Notes: generated from the letters alone by a model not told the origin. Shown: positions 51,773-61,303, counted from the first letter of the stretch. The stretch: DNA of 64,000 nucleotides from an uncultured Shinella sp. (GCF_946479415.1 NZ_CAMLFY010000011.1:1-64000), one strand, 5' to 3'. A program made the numbers and translations.

Positions 51773-54319
51773 ATGGCACTGGATGTCTATCGGCAGAAGC
51801 GGGACTTCAAGGCCACGTCCGAACCCAAGGGACGAAAGGGTCGGAAGGGCGGCAACAGTTTCGTCATCCAGAAGCACGACGCCACGCGTCTGCATTATGA
51901 CTTTCGCCTCGAAATGGAGGGCGTGCTGAAAAGCTGGGCGGTGACACGCGGGCCAAGCCTCGTCCCCAGCGAGAAGCGCCTTGCTGTGCATGTCGAAGAC
52001 CATCCGCTCGCCTATGGCGATTTCGAGGGCACCATCCCGAAGGGCGAATATGGCGGCGGCACCGTCATCGTCTGGGATCGCGGAACCTGGAGCCCGCTTG
52101 GCGATGCAGCCAAGGCCTATGCCAAGGGTCATCTCGAATTCGAGCTTGACGGCGAGAAGCTGCATGGCCGCTGGCATCTCGTACGCATGCACGGAAAACC
52201 CGGCGAGAAACGGGAAAATTGGCTGCTCATCAAGGGCGACGATGAATTCGCCATGCCCGAAGGAGAAGACGACCTTCTGGAAGAGCAGACGGCTTCGGTG
52301 AAGACGGGGCGGGAGATCGAGGATGTGGCCGGGGAAGAGCCCGGCTGGTCGTCCAAAACCGGCCGCATCCGCAAATCGCCGGCAAAGAAGACGACCAAGG
52401 AGGTGAAAACGGAATCGAAGGGCATCAAGGTCGCGGTGCCGGACCCCTCCCGGATCAAGGGCGCGCGCAAGGCAAAGCTGCCGGACTTCCTGCCGCCGAC
52501 GCTGGCGACACTTGCGGCAGCGCCGCCCGCGGGCGAGCGCTGGCTGCACGAAATCAAATTCGACGGCTATCGTCTTCAGGCGCGCATCGAAGCCGGGCGG
52601 GTGAAACTTCTCACGCGCAGCGGGCTCGACTGGACCAAGAAATTCGGCAAGGCCGTGGTTGGAGCCTTGCGTGATCTGCCGGTCGGCACGGCACTCATCG
52701 ATGGCGAACTCGTCGTTGAAAGCGGGTCCGGCGCATCGGACTTCTCAGCCCTCCAGGCCGATCTCAGCGACGGGCGTGATGATCGCTTCCTCTTCTATGT
52801 CTTCGATCTCCTCCATCTCGATGGATACGATCTCACCAAGCTGCCACTACAGGAGCGTAAATCCCTGCTGGAAAAGCTGGTGCCATCGGGAGAAGATATT
52901 CTGCGCTACAGCGGCCATTTCGATGAAAACGGCGCTTTAGTGCTGCGTCACGCCTGCCGGCTGAGCCTTGAAGGCGTCGTTTCCAAATTGCGCGATGCCC
53001 CCTATCGCGCAGGGCGCAGCAAAAGCTGGATCAAGTCGAAATGCTCGGCCCGGCAGGAATTCGTGGTGGGCGGTTTCGTGCCCTCAAGCGTCTCGCGCCA
53101 GTCGATCGGATCGCTCGTGCTGGGCGTCTATAAAAATGGCAGGCTGGAACCCGTCGGCCGTGTCGGAACCGGTTTTTCCGCACCTGTCGCAGCCGATCTT
53201 TTCAAGCGGCTCAACCGGCTCAGGACGGATGAAAGCCCATTCGGCCGGAAACTGACGGCCGAGGAAGCACGCCAGGCTCGCTTCGTGCAGCCGGAACTGG
53301 TCGCGGAGGTGGAATTTCGCGCCTGGACGGCGGACGGGCATCTACGGCATGCGTCGTTCAGGGGCCTCAGAGAGGACAAGCCAGCAACGGAGGTTGTTGC
53401 CGAAGTGCCGAAATCCAAACCCACCAAAAATGCCGAAAAACCTACGCGCCGCACGGTGCGTCTCACCCATCCCGACCGGGTCTACTGGCCGAAGGAAGGC
53501 GTGACCAAGGAAGGTCTTGCCGACTACTATACCGAGGTCTGGCGCTATATCGCGCCGCATATCGTCGGCCGGCCGCTCGCGCTGCTGCGTGCCCCCGGCG
53601 GCATCGATGGCCAGACCTTCTTTCAGAAACATGCCTGGAAGGGCATCAACGCCAATATCGTCGAGGTGCAGGATCCCGCCGACAAGGACGACGAACCCTA
53701 TGTCGCGATCAACGATCTGGATGGTCTGATCGGTCTCGTGCAATCGGCGGTTCTGGAGATCCATCCCTGGGGCTCGACCGTTGCAGACTGGGAGCGGCCG
53801 GACCGCATCATCATGGACCTGGATCCCGGTGAAGGCGTGGATTGGCAGGCCGTGATCGAGGCAGCGCAGGAAACCCGCAAGCGGCTGGAGGCCGCCGGGT
53901 TGAACGCCTTCATCAAAACATCCGGCGGCAAGGGCCTGCATGTCTGCGCACCGCTCAAACCATCCGCCCGCTGGCCCGCGGTCAAAACCTTCTGCAAGAG
54001 CATGGCCGATGCCATGGCGAAGGACAGCCCGGACAAATATGTCTCGACGATCACCAAATCGAAACGTCAGGGAAAAATCCTTATCGACTACCTGCGCAAC
54101 CAGCGTGGAATGACGGCAGTCGCCCCCTATTCCACCCGTGCCCGCCCCGGCGCCGCCGTTTCCATGCCGCTAGCATGGGAAGAACTCAACGCCGATATCG
54201 GGCCGGCCTATTTCACGGTCGAGAACACACCGACGCGTCTTCAGGCGCTGGCGTCGGATCCTTGGGCAGACTTCAACACGGCGGCGAAACCGCTGAACAC
54301 GGGCAAAACAAAGCGTTGA
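51773..54319 (+). CDS. ligD: Multidomain DNA ligase D
   Basis: 848 residues with all three LigD modules in the order phosphoesterase, ligase, polymerase. The phosphoesterase part has LHYDFRLEMEGVLKSWAVTR and GTIPKGEYGGG. The ATP-dependent ligase part has the adenylated lysine in EIKFDGYR near residue 262 and LEGVVSKL. The primase-like polymerase begins near 563 (LTHPDRVYWPKEG) and has the metal-binding IIMDLDPGEG near 678 and LRAPGGIDG upstream. It trims, fills and seals DNA ends in NHEJ. Co-transcribed with the upstream ku. Confidence 0.94.
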   Translation: MALDVYRQKRDFKATSEPKGRKGRKGGNSFVIQKHDATRLHYDFRLEMEGVLKSWAVTRGPSLVPSEKRLAVHVEDHPLAYGDFEGTIPKGEYGGGTVIVWDRGTWSPLGDAAKAYAKGHLEFELDGEKLHGRWHLVRMHGKPGEKRENWLLIKGDDEFAMPEGEDDLLEEQTASVKTGREIEDVAGEEPGWSSKTGRIRKSPAKKTTKEVKTESKGIKVAVPDPSRIKGARKAKLPDFLPPTLATLAAAPPAGERWLHEIKFDGYRLQARIEAGRVKLLTRSGLDWTKKFGKAVVGALRDLPVGTALIDGELVVESGSGASDFSALQADLSDGRDDRFLFYVFDLLHLDGYDLTKLPLQERKSLLEKLVPSGEDILRYSGHFDENGALVLRHACRLSLEGVVSKLRDAPYRAGRSKSWIKSKCSARQEFVVGGFVPSSVSRQSIGSLVLGVYKNGRLEPVGRVGTGFSAPVAADLFKRLNRLRTDESPFGRKLTAEEARQARFVQPELVAEVEFRAWTADGHLRHASFRGLREDKPATEVVAEVPKSKPTKNAEKPTRRTVRLTHPDRVYWPKEGVTKEGLADYYTEVWRYIAPHIVGRPLALLRAPGGIDGQTFFQKHAWKGINANIVEVQDPADKDDEPYVAINDLDGLIGLVQSAVLEIHPWGSTVADWERPDRIIMDLDPGEGVDWQAVIEAAQETRKRLEAAGLNAFIKTSGGKGLHVCAPLKPSARWPAVKTFCKSMADAMAKDSPDKYVSTITKSKRQGKILIDYLRNQRGMTAVAPYSTRARPGAAVSMPLAWEELNADIGPAYFTVENTPTRLQALASDPWADFNTAAKPLNTGKTKR

Positions 54320-54321
54320 AC

Positions 54322-55119
54322 CTACTTGGTCTTTCCCTCAGCCTTGATGCTCTTGCGCAGCGCGTCCATGATATTGATGACATTGCCTGACGTCGGCGGC
54401 GGGGCCTTCTGTTTTGCCGGGCGCTTGCGGCCCTTCTTTTTGGCGGCGATGATGTCGAGCAGCCGATCCTGCACCGGATCGTCCGCCATTTTGGGGCTCC
54501 ATGCCTGCGTGCGTTCCTTGATCAGCGTCTTGACCAGCGCGAGCGCCTTCGGATCCGGCTTTGCGGTTTTCAGGCCTGCAAAATAATCCTTTTCGTCACG
54601 GACTTCATCGCCGTAGCGCAAAGTCCACAGGACGATGCCCTTACCCCGCGGTTCCAGCATCACGGCCCGCTCCCGGCGATAGAGCACAACGCGCGAAATG
54701 CCGACCGTGCCGGTAGAGGCCATCGCCTCGCGGATAACGGAAAAAGCCTCCTCGCCAACCGTATCGTTCGGCACGAGGAAATGCGGTGTATCGTACCAGA
54801 TCCATTCGATCGTCTCGCGCGGCACGAAGGTCTCGATATCGATCGTGCGTGTGCTTTCCAGCGCCACGGCTTCGATCTCGTCGTCCTCCAGCATCACATA
54901 GTCGTCTTCACCACGCGGATAGCCCTTCACCTCGTCGTCTTCCGCCACCGCCTTGCCCGTGACGGCATCGACATAGCGGCTGACGACGGGATTGCCGGTC
55001 TTGCCGTTGAGCGTACGGAAGCGCACTTTGTCCTCCGCCGAGACGGCCGGCGTCATCGCCACCGGGCACGTCACGAGCGAGAGCTTGAGATAGCCCTTCC
55101 AGAAGGAGCGTGGTGCCAT
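54322..55119 (-). CDS. Ku protein, copy 2
   Basis: 265 residues, convergent with ligD with 2 bases between. Core motifs: MAPRSFWKGYLKLSLVTCPV, EDDEVKGYPRGEDDYVMLED and SGNVINIMDALRKSIKAEGK at the end. It differs from copy 1 in lacking the long Lys/Ala tail, ending in a short KRPAKQKAPPPTSG linker and the conserved NIMDALRKS block. Two or more ku genes are known in rhizobia and may form distinct or mixed dimers. Start at 55119 overlaps the stop of the small upstream gene. Confidence 0.92.
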   Translation of the reverse strand: MAPRSFWKGYLKLSLVTCPVAMTPAVSAEDKVRFRTLNGKTGNPVVSRYVDAVTGKAVAEDDEVKGYPRGEDDYVMLEDDEIEAVALESTRTIDIETFVPRETIEWIWYDTPHFLVPNDTVGEEAFSVIREAMASTGTVGISRVVLYRRERAVMLEPRGKGIVLWTLRYGDEVRDEKDYFAGLKTAKPDPKALALVKTLIKERTQAWSPKMADDPVQDRLLDIIAAKKKGRKRPAKQKAPPPTSGNVINIMDALRKSIKAEGKTK

Positions 55120-55340
55120 CAGCCCTTCCTTTCGAGCGGCAGATGTTTAGACAAGGCGAAGCGCTCGGCGAATTCGATGTCCGCCTGCGTGACGATCGGG
55201 ATAGGGTCGGAGAGGATGGCGAGCAGGGTCTCGCGCGAAATGGAATCCTCTTCCAGCGCCTCCATAAGCGCACCACGGGTTTCGCGCTCGGCCCTGAGAA
55301 GGGCCGCCAATGCGAGGATGAGCCTGTCCTTGTTGTCCAT
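55119..55340 (-). CDS. Small protein of unknown function, coupled to ku copy 2
   Basis: 73 residues, strongly helical and rich in Glu/Ala/Leu (LALAALLRAERETRGALMEA, then ISRETLLAILSDPIPIVTQ). Its stop overlaps the ku start, so the two are translationally coupled. Reasonable coding bias; no known domain recognised. Its place suggests a role linked to the second Ku, but this is inference only. Confidence 0.6.
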   Translation of the reverse strand: MDNKDRLILALAALLRAERETRGALMEALEEDSISRETLLAILSDPIPIVTQADIEFAERFALSKHLPLERKG

Positions 55341-55468
55341 GATGGAATCTCCGGAAAACCTGTATCCGCATGCCTAATGCGGCATCACGGTATCGGTTCC
55401 CGGAACAATCGGAGGATAGAAGGGTTGGGCTGGCGGCCGATGTTTTTTTACGCGCCGGAAAATCGATC

Positions 55469-55765
55469 ATGGCGAAGAAAAAGAAGAAATGGTCGCAGGA
55501 TGTGACGGAAAATAGCGACGCGATGGATCTCCGGAAAGGCGTCTTCAAACAGCGCAGCCCCAAGAAGATCGCCGCATCGCTCAAGCATTCGGCTGAAGAG
55601 AGTGACCGGCGAAAATCGAGCCCTTTCCGCTCTGCCATGTCCATGTTGACATTCTATATCAATCGGGCGGGCGACCAGCTTACGGGGAAGCGGCGCGAGA
55701 CGCTGGAAAAGGCCAAGGACGAATTGCGCAAGGACTTCGGCAAGGCGCCAAAGAAGAACAAATGA
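55469..55765 (+). CDS. DUF3175-family protein
   Basis: 98 residues beginning MAKKKKKWSQDVTENSDAMD, then GVFKQRSPKKIAASLKHSAE and SAMSMLTFYINRAGDQLTG: the conserved DUF3175 pattern as I recall it. Small, basic, probably DNA- or RNA-associated. Function unknown. Start at 55469 is the family start; an upstream ATG at 55370 adds unrelated residues. Neighbour of the NHEJ genes and of a cupin gene 7 bases downstream. Confidence 0.8.
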   Translation: MAKKKKKWSQDVTENSDAMDLRKGVFKQRSPKKIAASLKHSAEESDRRKSSPFRSAMSMLTFYINRAGDQLTGKRRETLEKAKDELRKDFGKAPKKNK

Positions 55766-55772
55766 GACGGCG

Positions 55773-56291
55773 ATGAAACAACCGGAGACTATTTTCTTCC
55801 CAGCCAGCGAATGGGTGCCGAACCACCCGTTTCTGCCGGTCCTTGTCTATCGCGCTGTCATCCCGGTGGAAAAGAAAGATCGCGCCACCATCTTCGAACA
55901 GTTGTTTCACGATGCGGGATGGCAGGGTCTGTGGCGCAACGGCGTCTTTTCCTATCAGCACTATCACGTCGGCGCGCATGAGGTGCTTGGCATTGCGGAG
56001 GGAAACGCCGAACTACTGATCGGCGGGCCGGGTGGCAAGGCGCTTCAGGTTCAGGCCGGCGATTGTCTGGTGCTGCCTGCCGGCACTGGTCACAAGCGCA
56101 ACGCGGCAAGCGATGATTTCCTGGTGGTCGGCGGCTATCCGCCGGGCCAATATGCCGATATCGAAACGGCGGCCGCGACACCCGGAGAGCTGAAAGTCAT
56201 TGCAAACCTGCCTGTCCCGAAGAGTGATCCGCTCTACGGCGCCTCCGGTCCGCTGGTTTCCATTTGGCGGCAGGCCAGGACCGACGATTAG
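55773..56291 (+). CDS. Cupin-fold protein
   Basis: 172 residues. A single cupin barrel is suggested by FSYQHYHVGAHEVLGIAEG (motif 1, with His and Glu ligands) and VQAGDCLVLPAGTGHKRNA (motif 2, with a third His), so a metal site is likely. The C-terminal 40 residues are variable. Probably a cytoplasmic metal-dependent sensor, isomerase or dioxygenase-like protein. It begins 7 bases after the DUF3175 gene stop. Function unknown. Confidence 0.75.
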   Translation: MKQPETIFFPASEWVPNHPFLPVLVYRAVIPVEKKDRATIFEQLFHDAGWQGLWRNGVFSYQHYHVGAHEVLGIAEGNAELLIGGPGGKALQVQAGDCLVLPAGTGHKRNAASDDFLVVGGYPPGQYADIETAAATPGELKVIANLPVPKSDPLYGASGPLVSIWRQARTDD

Positions 56292-56463
56292 TCGACATCG
56301 ATCAGAGCGAACCGAGATCGGCACGGTGCCGGCGACGCATCTGTGCCGGCGCCTCCCTCAGCACGACCGTAAGCGTTGGTCAGATCCTCCATTCAGCAAC
56401 AATAGGATATCTTCGATAGGGTCGCCATGCTACGAGGCGCATAACAATGCCGCGAGATACCCG

Positions 56464-57135
56464 ATGCTTCCCTGGATAGAGCTTGATCGTGCAACCATTC
56501 CCGGCGATGGCGGTGAGCTTCGCCTGAAGCGGCGCGGCAACGAATTCTCCATCATGCTCGGCTCCACGGAGCTGATGAACAGCAGGCTGAGCGGTTCGGA
56601 AGAGGCGTTGGCTACGCTCAGCTGCGAGCGGATAACAGGCAGGAAGAACGCCCGGATGCTCGTCGGTGGCCTCGGCATGGGGTTTACCCTGCGGGCGGCC
56701 CTGGGGGCACTGCCTCAAGATGCCTCCGTCGTCGTCGCCGAGCTCGTCCCCTCCGTCGTCGAATGGGCGCGCGGACCGATGGCCGACCTGCATGCCGGTA
56801 CGCTCGACGACCCCCGCGTCGATATCCATGTCGGCGATGTCGGTGCCCTTATCCGATCGAAGACGGCGGCATTCGATGCTATTCTCCTCGATGTCGACAA
56901 CGGCCCCGATGGGCTGACGCGTGCGTCGAACGACAATCTCTATAGCCACAATGGTCTTCGTGCCGCGAAGGCCGCGTTGCGCCCAAACGGCGTGCTTGCC
57001 GTCTGGTCGTCCGCGCCGGACAGCACCTTTACGCGCCGACTGCGCGAAGTGGGCTTTGCAGCCGACGAGGTGCGCGTGCGTGCCAACAGCAAGAATGGCG
57101 CCCGCCATGTCATATGGATGGCGACCAAGCGCTAG
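56464..57135 (+). CDS. Spermidine synthase-like SAM-dependent methyltransferase-fold protein
   Basis: 223 residues. The S-adenosyl ligand motif is MLVGGLGMGFTLRAALGAL (motif I), followed by VVVAELVPSVVEWARGPMAD and DAILLDVDNGPDGLTRASND, as in spermidine synthase/SpeE-like proteins. The N-terminal tetramer domain of true SpeE is replaced by a short stretch, so aminopropyl transfer is uncertain; methyltransferase activity is possible. Start at 56464 precedes the conserved N-terminus; a frame opening at 56200 runs within the cupin gene. Substrate unknown. Confidence 0.75.
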   Translation: MLPWIELDRATIPGDGGELRLKRRGNEFSIMLGSTELMNSRLSGSEEALATLSCERITGRKNARMLVGGLGMGFTLRAALGALPQDASVVVAELVPSVVEWARGPMADLHAGTLDDPRVDIHVGDVGALIRSKTAAFDAILLDVDNGPDGLTRASNDNLYSHNGLRAAKAALRPNGVLAVWSSAPDSTFTRRLREVGFAADEVRVRANSKNGARHVIWMATKR

Positions 57136-57182
57136 CGCCCCGCGCAGAAATGGTGGCGGCCAAACCGGAAAGAAGACGTGAA

Positions 57183-57404
57183 ATGGATGAAGAAGCGGAA
57201 ACGATGACGATTTCGAACCGTAGCGATTTCGCGCAATGGGCCATCGAGCGCGCCAAGGCAATCGTCGCGGAAGAAGGCGGAAATCTGGCACTTGCCGCCC
57301 GCGATGGCGACAACGAGCAGATCGCGGATACGGGCAATGCGCTCGGCCAGGCCATCGTCAACGCCCTGCTCGAGGTTTTCGACGGATTGGTATCGCCGGA
57401 GTAG
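57183..57404 (+). CDS. Hypothetical small acidic protein
   Basis: 73 residues, Ala/Glu-rich and helical: SDFAQWAIERAKAIVAEEGG, then DTGNALGQAIVNALLEVFDG. AGAAGACG lies before the ATG at 57183. It lies 47 bases after the methyltransferase-like gene. No domain recognised. Confidence 0.55.
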   Translation: MDEEAETMTISNRSDFAQWAIERAKAIVAEEGGNLALAARDGDNEQIADTGNALGQAIVNALLEVFDGLVSPE

Positions 57405-57446
57405 CGTCGTCAGACGTAAAGCTTCAAGCTCATCGATATTGCGTGT

Positions 57447-58631
57447 TCAATGATCCGGGAAAAGGTCCCGCAGTATCGCAACCTTACGATCACCTCGCTC
57501 CCGAGTGCCGGAACCACCCGCGCGATTTTTCGGGTCGGCGAGAGTGTCGCAGCGCGATTTCCGTTGCGCGCCGCCGAACCGTTTGCCGTAGTTCGAGGCG
57601 ACAGGCCATTGCACCGCCGTGGCGATGCCAGGGATGACATCGAGCGGGATGTTTTCGCGATCGAGATGGGCGATTTCATCGTCCACGCGGCCGAAGACCA
57701 TGGGATCCCCGGATTTCAGCCGAACCACGTGTTTACCGGCCTTGGCAAGCTTGACCATCATGACGCCGATATCCTCCTGCCGGCAATCTTCACGACCGCC
57801 GCGCTTGCCCACCAGCATTCGCTTCGCCTCCCGGCGGGCCAGTTCCAGCACATCGGCGGAAACGAGATCGTCAAAGAAAATGACGTCGGCCGCCTGCAAG
57901 GCGCGCACGGCCTTCAGTGTCAGCAGTTCCGCATCCCCCGGCCCGGCGCCGACCAGCGTCACGCGACCGACGGCGGGGGCATCCGCGAGCCTTTCGGCGT
58001 CAGCAAGAAGCGCCCCGCCTACGCCCTCCTCCGGCGTATCCAGCGTGGAAAAGACCCGGTCGGAAAACCGCTCCCAGAAGGCCCGGCGTTGCGCACCGGG
58101 CTGGAGGCGCTGGTTGACCGTCTCACGCAGCGACTGCGCCAGCGCCGCCCATGTCTTCAGGCTGCGCGGCAAAAGCGTCTCGATCTTGCGGCGAATCGTC
58201 TGGGCAAGGATCGGCGCGGCGCCGTCGGTCGAGATCGCAACGACAACGGGCGAACGGTTGACGATCGAGCCGAACTGAAACTCGCAGAACTGCGGCGTGT
58301 CGATAACGTTGACCGGCACACCCGCCATACGGGCGGCCGCGAAGAAAACCTCCGCATCGTCCTTGCAATCGCCGATCGCAAGCGTGGCGCCGGGAAGATC
58401 GGTCGATGCCCATTTTCGACGGTGCGGCGTCAACCGTGCCGACGGGTGATCCGGGGTTCGAAGCAGCAAGGCCTCGAAGGCCTCGCTGAATGTTTCCGCA
58501 TAGATATCAACATGAGCACCGCAGGCGGCCAGCAGCTCCGCCTTCCACATCGCGGCATCCGTCCCACCCGCAACGAGGACACGCCTTGCCTGCAGCCCCC
58601 AGAAGACGGGCAGCTTCGCGAGCGGTTCCAT
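57447..58631 (-). CDS. cysG: Siroheme synthase CysG with disrupted C-terminal methyltransferase domain
   Basis: About 394 residues (start 58631; 58673 is an alternative). The N-terminal half is the NAD-dependent precorrin-2 dehydrogenase/ferrochelatase (LQARRVLVAGGTDAAMWKAE, VNVIDTPQFCEFQFGSIVNR). The C-terminal uroporphyrinogen III methyltransferase begins normally (RVTLVGAGPGDAELLTLKAV, VRLKSGDPMVFGR) but breaks after VIPGIAT. The rest of the expected 250-residue SUMT domain is replaced by about 55 unrelated residues ending FPDH, and no other frame restores it. It lies downstream of nasA in the nitrate assimilation unit. SUMT activity is probably lost; siroheme would need another SUMT copy. 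Confidence 0.7.
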   Translation of the reverse strand: MEPLAKLPVFWGLQARRVLVAGGTDAAMWKAELLAACGAHVDIYAETFSEAFEALLLRTPDHPSARLTPHRRKWASTDLPGATLAIGDCKDDAEVFFAAARMAGVPVNVIDTPQFCEFQFGSIVNRSPVVVAISTDGAAPILAQTIRRKIETLLPRSLKTWAALAQSLRETVNQRLQPGAQRRAFWERFSDRVFSTLDTPEEGVGGALLADAERLADAPAVGRVTLVGAGPGDAELLTLKAVRALQAADVIFFDDLVSADVLELARREAKRMLVGKRGGREDCRQEDIGVMMVKLAKAGKHVVRLKSGDPMVFGRVDDEIAHLDRENIPLDVIPGIATAVQWPVASNYGKRFGGAQRKSRCDTLADPKNRAGGSGTRERGDRKVAILRDLFPDH

Positions 58632-58644
58632 GCGGGCGGGAAGC

Positions 58645-61302
58645 TTACTCTGCGGCTGTGGCAAGACACCCATCGACGATCCCCCTGATTTCAGCGCGGC
58701 AGGAGCCGCAGTTGGTTCCGGCATTGAGCGCCCTGCCGACGGCCTCGACGCTGTGGCAACCGCCGCGCACGGCGGCGACGATCTGGTTGACGCCGACGCC
58801 GAAGCAGGAACAGACGGTGGCACCGGGATCAGGCTTGTCCGCGCCCGGCCGGCCGGCAACGAGCGCGAAGCGCTTGCGCAGGTTGGCGTGTTCGGCGGTG
58901 AGCTGCGCGATCGCCCAGTTGCGGGCGACGGCGACGGGTTCGCGCGCCAGGAAGAAGGCGGCGAGGAGCCGCGGGCCATCGAAGAAGGCGAGCCTGACAT
59001 CGCCGGTCTGCGCATCCGCATAGCCGAGCGGCTCGACACCCTCGGGGATGGCGAAGGTGCGGCGGCACCAATCGGCCAATTGCTCCATCGGCGCGGTGAA
59101 AGCCAACTCCAGCCGCCAGCCGCCATCGGCTTTGGCAAGCGCCCAATAGGCTGCATCCGGTTCGACAGGCTTCATCCGTGACACGGCGAAGCCATAGTGC
59201 CGTGCCTTGAACCTATGCGCCGCGACGGCAACGTTCTTGGATGCCGGCTGGCCGGAAATGCGGTCGGTGATCGCCGGCACGACGGCATCGATGCGGGCCT
59301 TTGCGGCAAACTGGTCGTTCCAGTGCATGGGCGCGAAGATGCTGCCGCGCGCCTGCCGCTCGGTGATCAGCGCGCGCACCACGGCGGTGCCCAGCGGGCT
59401 CTCGATCTCGACCAGCCCGGCATTCCCCACACCGATCTCCATGGCATCACGCGGATGCAGTTCCGCGAAGGGTTCGGCGATGTGGGACGACAGACGCGCG
59501 CTTTTGCCCGTACGGGTCATGGTGTGCCACTGGTCGCGGATGCGGCCGGTGTTCAGCGTGAAGGGGTAATCGGCATTGGTCCGGTCGCTTTCCACCGGCT
59601 CGACGGCGACGAAACGGGCTTTGCCGTCGGCGTGATAGAAGCCGCCATCGGCGAAGAAGCGTGTGTGGGTGCTCGCCTGCCCCGCCGGCTGCGGCCATTG
59701 GAAGGGCTCAAGCGCATCGTAGGCATCGCGCTCTATCTCGGCATGAGCGCCAATATCGAAATCCCGGCTGCCGCCGTTCTCGAAGGCCGAGAGGGCCGCG
59801 TGTTCGGAAAAAATCTTTGCCGGCGCATCATAGTCGAAAGCATCAACAAAGCCCATGCGGCGGGCCACTTCGGCCAACTGCCACCAGTCGGCCCTGGCCT
59901 CCCCCGGTACATTGAGGAAGGGGCGCTGGCGGGAAATCCGGCGTTCCGAATTGGTGACGGTGCCACCCTTCTCCCCCCAACCCAGCGACGGAAGCAGGAC
60001 ATGGGCATGTCGGGTGGTATCCGTCTCGTTGAGGATGTCGGAGACGACGACGAAAGGACAGGCCTTCAATGCCGCTTCGACGGCACCGGCATCCGGCATG
60101 GAGACGACGGGGTTCGTCGCCATGATCCACAGCGCCTTTATGCCCCCGTCCGCGACGGCCTGAAAGAGATCGACGGCCTTGAGGCCCGGCTTTTCCGCAA
60201 TGACGGGCGAGGCCCAGAAGCGCTGCACCCGATCGCGGTCCTCCGCGCTTTCGATGGCCATATGGGCGGCCAGCATGTTGGCGAGACCGCCGACCTCGCG
60301 CCCACCCATGGCGTTGGGTTGCCCGGTTAGCGAGAACGGCCCCATGCCCGGCTTTCCGATCCGGCCGGTGGCGAGGTGGCAGTTGAGGATAGCATTGACC
60401 TTGTCGGTGCCGGACGAGGACTGGTTGACGCCCTGGCTGTAGCAGGTGACGACCTTCTCGGTCGCCGTGAACAGGCGGTAGAATTCGCGAAGCTGCATGG
60501 CCGGAAGCCCCGTCCGCTCCAGCACCTCGGCGAAGGAAACACCGGCAGCAGCCGCGAAGGCATCCGCAAAACCCGATGTATGCGCCGCCACATAGTTCTG
60601 ATCGACGGCATTGTTCGAGACGAGATGCGCAAATAGGCCGACGAAGAGCGCCACATCCGTATCGGGGCGGATCGCGAGATGCAGGTCGGCGATATCGGCC
60701 GTCATGGTGCGGCGCGGATCGATGACGACGACCTTCATGCCCGGTCGTCGCTCTTTGGCCGCGGCAAGGCGCTGGTAGAGCACGGGATGGCACCAGGCGA
60801 GGTTGGAACCGGTCAGGATGACGAGATCGGCCAGCTCCAGGTCCTCATAGGTCCCCGGCACCGTATCCGAACCGAAGGCGCGGCGGTGGCCGGCGACGGA
60901 GGAGGACATGCAGAGCCTTGAATTCGTGTCGATATTGGCCGAACCGAAAAAGCCCTTCATCAGCTTGTTGGCGACATAGTAATCCTCCGTCAGCAGCTGG
61001 CCGGAGACATAGAACGCCACGGAATCGGGGCCGTGCTCGGCAATCGCGGCGGCGAACCTTGCCGCGACGAGGTCGAGCGCGCTGTCCCATGATGCCGGCT
61101 CGCCACCGATCTCGGGATGCAGGATGCGACCGTCGAGATCGATCGTCTCGGCAAGCGCCGAGCCCTTCGAGCAGAGCCGGCCGTAATTCGACGGATGGTC
61201 CGGATCACCCTTGACGGAAACGGCGCCGTCTTCCGCGACCGTCGCGATGACGCCGCAGCCGACGCCGCAATAGGGGCAGGTTGTCTTGACCGCCTGTTCC
61301 AT
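58645..61302 (-). CDS. nasA: Assimilatory nitrate reductase catalytic subunit (NasA)
   Basis: 885 residues. N-terminal iron-sulfur motif CPYCGVGCGV, molybdopterin-binding regions (TGSNLAWCHPVLYQRL, QGVNQSSSGTDKVNAILNCH, FTLNTGRIRDQWHTMTRTGK) and a C-terminal BFD-like [2Fe-2S] domain (CSCFGVGVNQIVAAVRGGCH, then NCGSCRAEI). It reduces nitrate to nitrite in the cytoplasm using bis-MGD molybdenum. Start at 61302 abuts the nirD stop. The C-terminal [2Fe-2S] domain is typical of NasA/NarB forms that take electrons from a partner. Confidence 0.93.
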   Translation of the reverse strand: MEQAVKTTCPYCGVGCGVIATVAEDGAVSVKGDPDHPSNYGRLCSKGSALAETIDLDGRILHPEIGGEPASWDSALDLVAARFAAAIAEHGPDSVAFYVSGQLLTEDYYVANKLMKGFFGSANIDTNSRLCMSSSVAGHRRAFGSDTVPGTYEDLELADLVILTGSNLAWCHPVLYQRLAAAKERRPGMKVVVIDPRRTMTADIADLHLAIRPDTDVALFVGLFAHLVSNNAVDQNYVAAHTSGFADAFAAAAGVSFAEVLERTGLPAMQLREFYRLFTATEKVVTCYSQGVNQSSSGTDKVNAILNCHLATGRIGKPGMGPFSLTGQPNAMGGREVGGLANMLAAHMAIESAEDRDRVQRFWASPVIAEKPGLKAVDLFQAVADGGIKALWIMATNPVVSMPDAGAVEAALKACPFVVVSDILNETDTTRHAHVLLPSLGWGEKGGTVTNSERRISRQRPFLNVPGEARADWWQLAEVARRMGFVDAFDYDAPAKIFSEHAALSAFENGGSRDFDIGAHAEIERDAYDALEPFQWPQPAGQASTHTRFFADGGFYHADGKARFVAVEPVESDRTNADYPFTLNTGRIRDQWHTMTRTGKSARLSSHIAEPFAELHPRDAMEIGVGNAGLVEIESPLGTAVVRALITERQARGSIFAPMHWNDQFAAKARIDAVVPAITDRISGQPASKNVAVAAHRFKARHYGFAVSRMKPVEPDAAYWALAKADGGWRLELAFTAPMEQLADWCRRTFAIPEGVEPLGYADAQTGDVRLAFFDGPRLLAAFFLAREPVAVARNWAIAQLTAEHANLRKRFALVAGRPGADKPDPGATVCSCFGVGVNQIVAAVRGGCHSVEAVGRALNAGTNCGSCRAEIRGIVDGCLATAAE

Positions 61303-61303
61303 C

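Noticed and set aside
57410..57679. Alternative minus-strand frame as a continuation of the CysG methyltransferase domain
   Set aside because: The three frames after VIPGIAT were inspected and none resembles the expected SUMT C-terminal half, so a simple frameshift does not explain the break.
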